Source: Chryseobacterium culicis
GTDB lineage: Bacteria; Bacteroidota; Bacteroidia; Flavobacteriales; Weeksellaceae
Assembly: GCF_002979755.1 (NCBI RefSeq)
Contig: NZ_PCPP01000001.1
Span: forward strand, 2,202,665 to 2,266,664
Direction: 5' to 3'
Length of the DNA stretch: 64,000 nt
Made by a program: the position numbers and the translations under genes. The notes beneath the pieces were generated by a model, which had not been told where the DNA came from, made no database searches, and saw only the letters and a list, made by a program, of their open reading frames with translations. The stretch's first letter is position 1. Every line of letters begins with the position of its first letter. Shown here piece by piece: positions 43,036 through 51,125 of the stretch.

Positions 43036-43578
43036 TTATTCGTCTTTCTTTGAAGGAATAAGAAAAACATCAATAAGACCTTCAGGAAGTTCCATTTTGA
43101 TGGTTCTTTCTTCTCTGTCAACTTCAAGAATCCAGTCTTTGATCATAGGAATGACCACTTCTTTTCCATCCAGATTGGTAATGAAATATACCTGTGCTGT
43201 CTGATCGTTTACGGATCTGATCACCCCACAGTTGCTATCATTTTGATCAAAAATTTCAAATCCGATGATCTCGTGGTAATAGAATTGTTTTCCTGAAAGT
43301 TTAGGCAGTGAAGTAAGCGGAAGGTAAACACTTTTACCTAACACCTGATCCACCATAGACTCAGAAGAGTTTTTGAATGCAAGATTCAGAGCATCCAGTT
43401 TGCTCCATGATGATTTTTCAATAAAAAATGGAACCAATAATCCGTTGATTTCAACGAATATTGATTCCAATTTATTGTAAAGCTCGGGTTGATCGGTATC
43501 CAATTTAAGGATTACGTTACCCGCAAGTCCATGTCTGCGTGTGATTTTACCTAAAAAATAGCAATCTTCTTTACGCAT
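43036..43578 (-). CDS. rimM: 16S rRNA processing/ribosome maturation factor RimM
   Basis: 180 aa. N-terminal RimM domain with the GKITRRHGLAGNVILKL signature, then the PRC-barrel-like half with YYHEIIGFEIFD and VIPMIKDWILEVD. It helps 30S head maturation and binds S19. It lies 14 nt after rpsP on the same strand, the usual pairing. Confidence 0.95.
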   Translation of the reverse strand: MRKEDCYFLGKITRRHGLAGNVILKLDTDQPELYNKLESIFVEINGLLVPFFIEKSSWSKLDALNLAFKNSSESMVDQVLGKSVYLPLTSLPKLSGKQFYYHEIIGFEIFDQNDSNCGVIRSVNDQTAQVYFITNLDGKEVVIPMIKDWILEVDREERTIKMELPEGLIDVFLIPSKKDE

Positions 43579-43592
43579 AACAGGGTTTGTTC

Positions 43593-44159
43593 TTAAGCTT
43601 CAGTGTTTTCTTCAGTTTCAGCAGCAGGAGCTTCTCCTTCTGTAGCTTCAGCAACAACTTCTTCAGCAGGTGCGTTTGCAGCTTCTTCAGCAGCTTTAGC
43701 ATCAGCTTCAGCTTGTGCAGCAGCAGCAATTCTAGCTTCGTTTACTTTTACTTCAGCTTCTAAAGCAGCTTTCTTAGCGTCAGCTTTAGCAGTTGCTAAA
43801 CCTTCTACTTTACCTTGTACTTTAGAATCTTTAGCTTCTACCCAAGCATTGAATCTTTTTTCAGCTTCAGCTTCGTCAAAAGCACCTTTAGCTACACCAC
43901 CTTGTAAGTGTTTTTTGTAAAGAGCACCTTTGTAAGATAGAATAGCTCTAGCAGTATCAGTAGGCTGAGCACCGTTGTTTAACCACTGTACAGCAGAATC
44001 AACGTTCAATTCGATAGTTGCTGGATTAGTAATTGGGTTGTAAGTTCCTAGTTTTTCGATGAATCTACCATCTCTTCTAGCTCTAGAATCTGCAACCACG
44101 ATGTGGAAAAAAGGTTTTCCTTTTTTACCGTGTCTTTGTAATCTGATTTTTACTGACAT
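43593..44159 (-). CDS. rpsP: 30S ribosomal protein S16 with a long low-complexity tail
   Basis: 188 aa, about twice the usual S16 length. The core (about residues 1-85: VKIRLQRHGKKGKPFFHIVV, DGRFIEKLGTYNPI, GAQPTDTARAILS) is normal. The remaining 100 residues are almost only Ala, Glu, Lys and Val, with coiled-coil or disordered character. Such tails are known in Flavobacteriia. It leads the rpsP-rimM unit and has a promoter of ideal spacing. Confidence 0.96.
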   Translation of the reverse strand: MSVKIRLQRHGKKGKPFFHIVVADSRARRDGRFIEKLGTYNPITNPATIELNVDSAVQWLNNGAQPTDTARAILSYKGALYKKHLQGGVAKGAFDEAEAEKRFNAWVEAKDSKVQGKVEGLATAKADAKKAALEAEVKVNEARIAAAAQAEADAKAAEEAANAPAEEVVAEATEGEAPAAETEENTEA

Positions 44160-44207
44160 AATGTTTGAATTTTACGGGAACTCGTCCCAGTTAAATATTT
44201 AAGAGTG

Positions 44208-44237
44208 CAAAGATAAACAAAAATTCTAATTTAACAA
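44208..44237 (-). promoter_or_regulatory. rpsP promoter (TTG-N19-TATCTTTG)
   Basis: On the minus strand, TTG (44235-44237) and TATCTTTG (44208-44215) are separated by exactly 19 nt, the textbook Bacteroidetes promoter. The leader of about 45 nt contains a small GGGA/TCCC hairpin. Confidence 0.78.
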
Positions 44238-44344
44238 TTAATAAATATAACAATTTATCAATCTAATAGGGAAACAATATTTTGGTCCTTTTTTAAACTG
44301 ATTGTTACATTGGTAAATTTTCAGATTGTTATATTAAAACCATA

Positions 44345-44854
44345 TTATATTGTTCCCATATAGAAAAGTCCCAGACATTTCTGGTTTTCTTCAATGGTTA
44401 AAGAGTTTTTCAACTCCTCTACAATTTTAGGCGAACTCCAGTAGCATCCGATATTATTTGCGGTACAGGTAAGATACATGTTCTGAACCGCCATTGAGGT
44501 AGCCGCTATTTCTTCCCATTCAGGAACCATTCCGCTGAAATTGACCACAATGGAAACTACAGCATCAGCTTTATTGATTTTAAAACCAATATCGTTGTAT
44601 TTTTTCTCTAAGAAAAGCTGTTCCGGTGTAACTGTCTTATAGATAGCCTGCATTTCTGATGCAAGCTGTGCTTTTTCTTCTCCTTTGAATATTTTGAAAC
44701 GCCAAGGTTTGGTACGTTTGTGGTTAGGAGCAAATGTGGCCGCATTTAAAATTCCCTCCAATACTTCCTGAGATATCTCTGTATCAGTATAATCTTTTGG
44801 AAAAATACTTCTTCTTTGCTCTATGATTTCTTTTAAAATGGATGCATTATTCAT
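44345..44854 (-). CDS. Nitroreductase-family protein, possibly C-terminally shortened
   Basis: 169 aa. FMN-binding nitroreductase features: RRSIFPKDYTDTEIS with the phosphate-contacting Arg pair, the APNHKRTKPWRF segment and the MAVQNMYLTCTANNIGCYW helix. Relatives continue for 15-20 residues after LGLFYMG; here a stop comes three residues after it. The C-terminus may therefore be truncated by a small lesion, or this is a short variant. Such enzymes reduce nitro or quinone compounds with NAD(P)H. It appears monocistronic. Confidence 0.85.
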   Translation of the reverse strand: MNNASILKEIIEQRRSIFPKDYTDTEISQEVLEGILNAATFAPNHKRTKPWRFKIFKGEEKAQLASEMQAIYKTVTPEQLFLEKKYNDIGFKINKADAVVSIVVNFSGMVPEWEEIAATSMAVQNMYLTCTANNIGCYWSSPKIVEELKNSLTIEENQKCLGLFYMGTI

Positions 44855-45011
44855 ACCTGCAAATTTACAACATGGAATTCAATCTCTTCCATTTAAAATG
44901 TTAAGTATTTACGTCCTGATTATGACTAACCTTTTTCAGGATAAAAAAGAGTATAGAAAACCATTTTTCATGCGGTTTCCTATTCAAAGTCTGTATATAA
45001 AGATTGATATT

Positions 45012-45461
45012 CTACAATACTTCAACAATCTTCTGATGGATTTTGTTTAAAGTAAATTCATCACCGCCCTTTCTGCCCATCATCTCTTTAGCCATAGGAC
45101 TTTCCGGAGATATGGCGTAGAACCTGTCTCCTTCAAAAAAGAATTCTCCCAGTGACACAGAAATATAGAATCTGGCTTTATTGGTAATCACCAATGAACC
45201 GAGCTGCACTCTTTCAGTGGCCGTATTGAGAACTTTTGCCATATTTCTTTTAAGATCATTCAAAGCTCCCAATTGTCGCTGCATCTGATAGATCTCCTCC
45301 TGCATTTCTTCTCTCATGCTGTCATATTTCGGAGTTTTTTTGATGTCGCGGCTGGCTTCCAGGGTAAATGCGATAAAGTTTTTCAATTTTTCAATTTTCT
45401 CTGCGATGGTAGTCTTTACAAAGTCTCTGATATCACTTTTTTCAAATACAATCTTCTCCAT
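45012..45461 (-). CDS. GreA/GreB-like transcription factor homologue
   Basis: 149 aa. An N-terminal helical hairpin (about residues 12-78, acidic and Gln-rich near its tip) is followed by a C-terminal domain with the Gre-type strand pattern: QLGSLVITNKARFYIS, FYAISPESPMAKEMMGRKGGDEF. ISPxSPxxxxxxGxxxGD is the hallmark of GreA/B and Rnk. Such proteins bind the RNA-polymerase secondary channel. It is a divergent paralogue, not the main GreA, and its exact effect is unknown. Confidence 0.75.
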   Translation of the reverse strand: MEKIVFEKSDIRDFVKTTIAEKIEKLKNFIAFTLEASRDIKKTPKYDSMREEMQEEIYQMQRQLGALNDLKRNMAKVLNTATERVQLGSLVITNKARFYISVSLGEFFFEGDRFYAISPESPMAKEMMGRKGGDEFTLNKIHQKIVEVL

Positions 45462-45583
45462 ACAATCTATTCTTTATATAAAGATAATATTTTTAGAATA
45501 ATATTCTTGGGCTTTATAAAAAATAACGTTTACAAAAATAAAGGAGAAAGAAAATGGGATTCAGTTCCAATAATGGACTGTAA

Positions 45584-45614
45584 TAAAAAAGCCTTGTAAA
45601 GTTTACAAGGCTTT
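45584..45614 (-). terminator. Intrinsic terminator of the SRPBCC gene
   Basis: AAAGCCTTGTA and TACAAGGCTTT form a perfect 11-bp stem with a 5-nt loop, followed on the minus strand by a T-run. Confidence 0.9.
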
Positions 45615-45618
45615 CATT

Positions 45619-46149
45619 TTATTTTTCAGCAAGTTTTTTCAGATCGCCCAGCCCCTGGCTGAACATTTTGTCCATATTGCCATTCATCAAAGGTTTCATA
45701 ATCTTCATCATGGGAGTCAGTTCATTATCTATCATCCAGGTTACTTTGGTACCACTTCCTTCAGGAACCAACATGAAATTGGCTTTCATATCTCCTTCAA
45801 AAGGTTTTATAAAGTGAAGTTTTGTACTCATTTTCTGGTTGGGTATCAGCTCAGTAATGGATTGCTCTCCTTCACCTACATTTTTATCTCCTTTCCAGTG
45901 ATAGGAATCTCCTACTTTATCTCCGTTTCCTGAATACGTAATGACAATGTTTTTATCAGCTTTAGAAAAAGGATCCCATTGGTTATATCCTTTTAAATTC
46001 CCTGCATAGCTCCATACTTTTTCCTGTGGTGCATTGATAACAATAGATTTTTCATAGTGGTAATCTTTACTGAAAGCGAGCATGGCAATGACAGCATAGA
46101 TAATAATCAGTACAATGATGGTACCAATAATTTTTAAGAGTGTTTTCAT
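45619..46149 (-). CDS. SRPBCC (polyketide-cyclase-like) protein with an N-terminal anchor
   Basis: 176 aa. An N-terminal hydrophobic segment (LLKIIGTIIVLIIIYAVIAML) precedes a START/SRPBCC ligand-binding fold: KSIVINAPQEKVWSYAGNLKGYNQW at the beginning (shown by INAPQEKVW) and the C-terminal long helix. The hydrophobic pocket should bind a lipid-like ligand. Own terminator; monocistronic. Confidence 0.88.
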   Translation of the reverse strand: MKTLLKIIGTIIVLIIIYAVIAMLAFSKDYHYEKSIVINAPQEKVWSYAGNLKGYNQWDPFSKADKNIVITYSGNGDKVGDSYHWKGDKNVGEGEQSITELIPNQKMSTKLHFIKPFEGDMKANFMLVPEGSGTKVTWMIDNELTPMMKIMKPLMNGNMDKMFSQGLGDLKKLAEK

Positions 46150-46268
46150 AGTCTATATATTTAAGGTTATTTATTTTAATGATGACTTTTAAATCTGTTC
46201 TCAAAATTAAATATTCCTACATCACTCCCTCTTTCCATATGACAAGATTAAATAAAGATAAGGTATTT

Positions 46269-46301
46269 TTGTCATAACTCGCCAGTGAGGCATTATTTTT
46301 G
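46269..46301 (+). promoter_or_regulatory. Promoter of the M3 peptidase gene (TTG-N22-TATTTTTG)
   Basis: TTG at 46269-46271 and TATTTTTG at 46294-46301. The -7 box is exact; the spacing of 22 is slightly long. Confidence 0.55.
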
Positions 46302-46362
46302 CGCGTTTCAGCTTTGATTCCCAATGAATCATTAAATTTACTTTATATAAAAAGATCAAAAA

Positions 46363-48381
46363 ATGAATATTTTAACAGAAAAATTTAACACTCCATACCA
46401 TTCGGCACCATTCAATGCCATCAAAAATGAAGATTATCTTCCGGCATTTCAGGAATTGATTCAAAAATCTGAAGAAGAAATTGAGGCTATTGTCAACAAT
46501 CCTGAAGCGCCTACTTTTGAAAATGTAATTGAAGCACTGGCCTATTCAGGAGAGCAGCTGGATGTGGTATCCAATATTTTTTTCAATTTAAATTCTGCAG
46601 AAACCAGCGACGAAATTCAGCAAATCGCTCAGGAAGTTTCCCCGATCTTAACAGAATATTCTTCAAAAATCTCTCAAAACGAAGCCCTTTTCAACAAAAT
46701 CAAAAAAGTATATGATGAAAAGGAAAATTATAATCTCAACGAAGAGCAGAAAATGCTTTTGAATGAAACCTACAAAGGTTTTGTAAGAAGCGGAGCTTTA
46801 TTGAATGAGGAAGACAAGGAAAAATTAAAGAAAATCAGTATGGATCTTTCTTTAAAGTCTTTACAGTTCGGACAAAATGTACTGGCATCTACCAATGCTT
46901 ATTTTAAACACATTACCAATAAAGAAGATCTTGCAGGAATTCCTGAAGCAATCATCGATCAATATGCGGAGGAAGCAAAAGAAAGAAATCTTGAAGGTTG
47001 GGTAGTGACGTTACAGTATCCAAGCTATATTCCGTTTATGACCTATGCTGAAAACCGTGAACTGAGAAAGGAACTCGCCTTAGCCAATGGTAAAAAATCT
47101 TTTGACGGCGGAGAATATGACAACCAGAATCTGATCAAAGAATTGCTTACTCTTAAACAACAGAAAGCTGAGCTTATCGGATATAAAAACTATGCAGATT
47201 TTGTTCTTGAAGAGAGAATGGCTAAGTCTCCGGTAAAAGTTATTGACTTTTTGAATGAACTTCTAACCAAAGCAAAACCTTATGCTGATAAAGAAATTGA
47301 AGAATTAAAAGCTTTAGCAAAAGCTGACGGAATTGAAGAAATGCAGGGCTACGATCACGCATTTTATGCTGAAAAACTTCGTAAAGAGAAATATGATCTG
47401 AATGATGAGGAACTGAAACCTTATTTTCCGTTAGATCAGGTACAGGAAGCCGTATTCGGGTTGGCGGAACAACTTTTTGGATTAACTTTTGAGGAAAGAA
47501 ATGATATTCCGAAATACCACGAGGATGTAAAAGTATATGAAGTAAAAGAGAACGAGACTTACAAATCTCTTTTATACGTTGATTATTTTCCAAGAAAAGG
47601 GAAAAGAGCCGGCGCATGGATGACCAGCTACAAAAATCAGTATAAACAAAACGGTGAAAATTCCCGTCCGCATATTTCCATTGTCTGCAACTTCAGCAAA
47701 CCGACAAAAGATACTCCTAGCTTACTGACATTCCAGGAAGTGACTACTTTATTCCATGAATTCGGGCATGCTCTTCACGGAATGATGGCGGATACCCAAT
47801 ATCCTACCCTTTCCGGAACATCTGTAAAATGGGATTTTGTGGAACTTCCATCACAGTTTCTGGAAAACTTCTGTTATGAACCTGAGTTCTTAAAAACGTT
47901 TGCAAAGCATTACAAAACAGGAGAAGTACTTCCTGACGAAAAAATTGAAAAGATTGAGCAGTCTAAAAACTTTATGGAAGGCTATCAGACTTTAAGACAA
48001 TTAGGTTTCGGACTTCTGGATATGAACTATCATACGAAAGTTGAAGAATTAGAGAAAGAAAGTGTAAAAGAGTTTGAAGATAAGTATACCCAAGCAACCA
48101 CTCTTTATCCTTCAAATTCAGAAACGGCAATGAGTCCTAGTTTCTCTCATATTTTCCAGGGAGGATATTCTGCAGGATATTATTCTTACAAATGGGCAGA
48201 AGTTCTGGATGCTGATGCTTTCCAGTATTTCAAGGAAAACGGAATTTTCAATCCTGAAATTGCTGCCAAGTATAAAGTATTGCTGTCTTCAGGGGGAACA
48301 AAAGATCCAATGGAGCTTTATAAAAGTTTCAGAGGCAGTGAGCCGAAAGTAGAGAGCTTATTAAAAAGAGCATTTGGATAG
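46363..48381 (+). CDS. dcp: M3-family zinc metallopeptidase (peptidyl-dipeptidase Dcp-like)
   Basis: 672 aa, full length. The zinc site HEFGH is at 465-469 within TLFHEFGHALHGM; the third ligand Glu follows in VELPSQFLENF. The long helical N-terminal half is typical of oligopeptidase A/Dcp. It has no signal peptide and so acts in the cytoplasm on short peptides. Dcp versus PrlC-type oligopeptidase cannot be settled, but length and NFCYEPEFL favour Dcp-like. Own promoter and terminator. Confidence 0.94.
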   Translation: MNILTEKFNTPYHSAPFNAIKNEDYLPAFQELIQKSEEEIEAIVNNPEAPTFENVIEALAYSGEQLDVVSNIFFNLNSAETSDEIQQIAQEVSPILTEYSSKISQNEALFNKIKKVYDEKENYNLNEEQKMLLNETYKGFVRSGALLNEEDKEKLKKISMDLSLKSLQFGQNVLASTNAYFKHITNKEDLAGIPEAIIDQYAEEAKERNLEGWVVTLQYPSYIPFMTYAENRELRKELALANGKKSFDGGEYDNQNLIKELLTLKQQKAELIGYKNYADFVLEERMAKSPVKVIDFLNELLTKAKPYADKEIEELKALAKADGIEEMQGYDHAFYAEKLRKEKYDLNDEELKPYFPLDQVQEAVFGLAEQLFGLTFEERNDIPKYHEDVKVYEVKENETYKSLLYVDYFPRKGKRAGAWMTSYKNQYKQNGENSRPHISIVCNFSKPTKDTPSLLTFQEVTTLFHEFGHALHGMMADTQYPTLSGTSVKWDFVELPSQFLENFCYEPEFLKTFAKHYKTGEVLPDEKIEKIEQSKNFMEGYQTLRQLGFGLLDMNYHTKVEELEKESVKEFEDKYTQATTLYPSNSETAMSPSFSHIFQGGYSAGYYSYKWAEVLDADAFQYFKENGIFNPEIAAKYKVLLSSGGTKDPMELYKSFRGSEPKVESLLKRAFG

Positions 48382-48420
48382 GATATATATTCAGATTGTG
48401 ACAGAAAAAATAAATGTAAA

Positions 48421-48445
48421 AAGGACAGCGATTGCTGTTCTTTTT
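48421..48445 (+). terminator. Intrinsic terminator of the M3 peptidase gene
   Basis: AGGACAGC and GCTGTTCT pair over 8 bp (one G-T wobble) with a 4-nt loop, followed by five T. Confidence 0.85.
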
Positions 48446-48491
48446 GTTTTAAATTAGTCGCTCAATAAACTCAAACATTTCCTTCTTTCAC

Positions 48492-48911
48492 ATGAATATT
48501 CAAGAACAAATCCAAAATTATATCCACAGCCAGCCAGAACCAAAACGTAATGATATGCAGGAACTTCATCAAATCATTCTTGAGCTCATGCCGGAATGCC
48601 AGCTATGGTTTCTTGATGGTAAAGACAGTGAAAATAAAACTGTTTCTAATCCTAATATCGGATATGGATTGTATACCTTGCAATATGCAGGTGGAAAAAC
48701 CCGAGACTTTTACCAAATTGGAATGAGCGCCAATACAACCGGTATCTCAATCTATGTTATGAACATCAGTGATAAAAAATATTTATCCGAAACGTATGGA
48801 GAAAAAATAGGTAAAGCCAGCGTAACAGGATATTGTATTAAATTCAAAGCTCTGAAAGATATCAACATTGAAATACTGAAAGCAGCGATACTGGATGGAC
48901 TGAAAGAATAA
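48492..48911 (+). CDS. DUF1801 protein
   Basis: 139 aa. The YdhG-like DUF1801 fold is visible: the helix PEPKRNDMQELHQIILELMP, then the strand-rich part with NPNIGYGLYTLQYAGGK and ISIYVMNISD. The C-terminal KASVTGYCIKFK plus a helix completes it. The family's biochemical role is unknown. It is monocistronic. Confidence 0.85.
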   Translation: MNIQEQIQNYIHSQPEPKRNDMQELHQIILELMPECQLWFLDGKDSENKTVSNPNIGYGLYTLQYAGGKTRDFYQIGMSANTTGISIYVMNISDKKYLSETYGEKIGKASVTGYCIKFKALKDINIEILKAAILDGLKE

Positions 48912-48967
48912 AAAATACTGAAATTCTTTTTACTCTTAAAAAAACAGCATATCTATTCTAAGAAAGC

Positions 48968-48975
48968 TAAATTTG
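48968..48975 (+). promoter_or_regulatory. Promoter -7 element of the TPR gene
   Basis: TAAATTTG, an exact TAnnTTTG match 38 nt before the ATG. Confidence 0.5.
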
Positions 48976-49013
48976 TACTTTATAAATAAACATCCATTCT
49001 GTAATTTTAAATA

Positions 49014-49397
49014 ATGAGCAGTATAACACTAAGATTAGAAAACGTAAAAAAACTTCAGGCTAAAAGATGGGAAAATGAAGACCATTGGGACACTTTAAAC
49101 GATCTATTAGTCAAAGAATTAGATGAAATTTTGCTTATTGAGCCTAAAAATACGGCAGCTTTAATTAGTATTGGTGCTGTTTATTCTGATATGGGTGAAA
49201 ATGAAAAGGCGCTGGCCTACTTAAAAATGGCATTAGATTTGGGTTCTAAAGACAAAAATCTTTTTGTAAACCTGGCCATTGTGCTTATTTATATGGAAAA
49301 ACATCAGGAAGAGTATTTGGAATATCTTGAAGAAGCTGAGGATGCCATTGAAGATCCTCTTACTTTTAAAGCGTATTTTGATCCTCAGTCCCGTTAA
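49014..49397 (+). CDS. Small TPR-repeat protein
   Basis: 127 aa, all helical, soluble. At least two TPR units: NTAALISIGAVYSDMGENEKA and ALDLGSKDKNLFVNLAIVLI with the LA..Y pattern. It is probably a small scaffold for protein contacts. The Pmp3-like gene follows 27 nt later and may be co-transcribed. Confidence 0.75.
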   Translation: MSSITLRLENVKKLQAKRWENEDHWDTLNDLLVKELDEILLIEPKNTAALISIGAVYSDMGENEKALAYLKMALDLGSKDKNLFVNLAIVLIYMEKHQEEYLEYLEEAEDAIEDPLTFKAYFDPQSR

Positions 49398-49424
49398 AAT
49401 CAGTTCAATTAAAAACTTAAAATC

Positions 49425-49625
49425 ATGTTACTAGCCATATTACTTCCTTTCTTATCTTTCATGGTCCGTGGAAAAATTCTCACCGGAATTATTTGTCTGA
49501 TTTTACAGATCACACTGATCGGATGGCTTCCTGCTGCAATCTGGGCGGTACTTTCTTTAAATAATGCAAGAGCAGATCAACGTAATGATAAGCTGATTAA
49601 AGCAATGCGTGAGAATAAAAAGTAA
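49425..49625 (+). CDS. YqaE/Pmp3-family small membrane protein
   Basis: 66 aa. Two membrane helices (LLAILLPFLSFMVRG and ICLILQITLIGWLPAAIWAV) connected by a short loop, with a charged C-terminal tail. The LLPFLSFMVRGK and GWLPAAIWA parts follow the Pmp3/YqaE signature. Relatives are linked to membrane stress in several organisms. The role here is unknown. Confidence 0.85.
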   Translation: MLLAILLPFLSFMVRGKILTGIICLILQITLIGWLPAAIWAVLSLNNARADQRNDKLIKAMRENKK

Positions 49626-49705
49626 ATCAGATAAAAATCTTATCCCATTCTCATCAGGAAATTATAGGCAACTCTGTGAAAAAGTATTCATAACTGATTA
49701 AAATG

Positions 49706-49713
49706 TATATTTG
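49706..49713 (+). promoter_or_regulatory. Promoter -7 element of the 426-aa serine hydrolase
   Basis: TATATTTG, an exact TAnnTTTG match 21 nt before the ATG at 49735. It overlaps the TTG where the open frame begins, which excludes that TTG as start. Confidence 0.55.
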
Positions 49714-49734
49714 TTTGACCTCAAACTACAGATT

Positions 49735-51015
49735 ATGAAGCTCTTGACACTTTTCTTCCTATTTATTTTTTCCCTCAAGTTTTCTGCTCAGCAATATGGG
49801 AAAGAGCTGGATCGCTATTTTACAGCGCTGACCAATCTGAAAAATTTTAATGGGAATGTAAAAATTGCCAAAAACAATACAATTCTTCTTGATAAAACAT
49901 ATAACATTCCCCATGAAGACAAAGCATTAAAGGTGAACAGAAACAGTAAATTCATCATTGCTTCAGTTTCCAAGATCTTTGTAAAATATGGAATCTTAAA
50001 ACTTGCTGAGCAGGGAAAAATCAAGCTTTCAGATCCTCTTAATCTATACATCAGAGATTTTCCCAATGGTGAAAAAATTTCTATTGAGAATCTTTTATTT
50101 CATCAATCCGGATTGCCAAGAGAAATCAAAGACTATGAAAAATATGACCATCTGAGTCTTGACAAAATAATAGAACTGGCCAGACAGGAAGCACTGCAAT
50201 TCGAGCCTGGAACGCAAACTTTATATTCAAATGTAGGATATTTCATTCTTCACTACATTATTGGTAAAGTATCGGATAAAGGGTATTGGGATTTCATTCA
50301 GACAGAAATCATCAAAAAGTATCAGCTAAAGAATACGGGTGAGTTCAACTCTGCCCAGTCATTATCAGATTTTGCTTATGGATTTTCAGGTGAAAATGGC
50401 AAAATTACCCCGGTTCCTCAGAACAATATCAACAGATTTGAGACCGGAAACTATTTTTCAACTACGGATGATCTGTATAATTTCAGCAAACAACTTATTT
50501 CGGGGAAGCATCTCAGAAAAGATCTTATCCTTACAATGTTCGGAAACAACAGCCAATTGATACAGGCAGGAGGCCGGCCCGGCTACAGAGCCTATTATTA
50601 TCAGGATTTAAAATCGGGTATTACTTTTATTTTCACCTCAAATTTCACAGATATTCCATTTCAGAAGGTGACAGAAGATATTATTAATCTTTTAAACGGC
50701 CAACCTTATCAAATTCCTCAGAAGATTAACAAAAAAGCCATTGAAGTTCCTGATGAGATTCTAAAACAATACACCGGAAAGTTTGCTCTTGAAGCAGATC
50801 AGTCACAGGTTTTCACTGTTATCTTAGAAGATCATTTTCTCTATATCCTTGATAAAGACGGTGAAAAAACCAAGATTTATCCTGAGTCACAACATTCTTT
50901 TTTTGACAATCCCGAATCTGAGGACGGGTATCAGTTTTTAAGTGACAATAACCATCAATATCATTTAATTATCATTTCTACAGGAGTTCGATTAAAAACC
51001 AAACGGGTACAATAA
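49735..51015 (+). CDS. Exported beta-lactamase-family serine hydrolase
   Basis: 426 aa from the ATG at 49735. Signal peptide MKLLTLFFLFIFSLKFSA, cut before QQYG. Class C beta-lactamase-like domain: SxxK as SVSK in FIIASVSKIF, YSN in LYSNVGYF, and a GGRPGYRAYYY segment in place of the KTG-like motif. A C-terminal domain of about 100 residues of beta-strands follows (DUF3471-like position). Probably a periplasmic esterase or D-amino-acid/muropeptide hydrolase; substrate unknown. The next gene encodes a related enzyme. Confidence 0.88.
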   Translation: MKLLTLFFLFIFSLKFSAQQYGKELDRYFTALTNLKNFNGNVKIAKNNTILLDKTYNIPHEDKALKVNRNSKFIIASVSKIFVKYGILKLAEQGKIKLSDPLNLYIRDFPNGEKISIENLLFHQSGLPREIKDYEKYDHLSLDKIIELARQEALQFEPGTQTLYSNVGYFILHYIIGKVSDKGYWDFIQTEIIKKYQLKNTGEFNSAQSLSDFAYGFSGENGKITPVPQNNINRFETGNYFSTTDDLYNFSKQLISGKHLRKDLILTMFGNNSQLIQAGGRPGYRAYYYQDLKSGITFIFTSNFTDIPFQKVTEDIINLLNGQPYQIPQKINKKAIEVPDEILKQYTGKFALEADQSQVFTVILEDHFLYILDKDGEKTKIYPESQHSFFDNPESEDGYQFLSDNNHQYHLIIISTGVRLKTKRVQ

Positions 51016-51098
51016 TCATTATAAGGATTCTGAATTATGCAGGAATTAAAATTTATATCAACAGCTATATTGTATAACATAGTAATAAAAATAAATTA

Positions 51099-51106
51099 TA
51101 TCTTTG
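51099..51106 (+). promoter_or_regulatory. Promoter -7 element of the 365-aa serine hydrolase
   Basis: TATCTTTG, an exact TAnnTTTG match 19 nt before the ATG. Confidence 0.5.
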
Positions 51107-51125
51107 TATAACAAATTACATACTT

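Noticed and set aside
43603..43920. 105-codon Ala/Ser-rich open frame antisense to rpsP
   Set aside because: An artefact of the GCT/TTC-biased codons of the S16 tail on the other strand.
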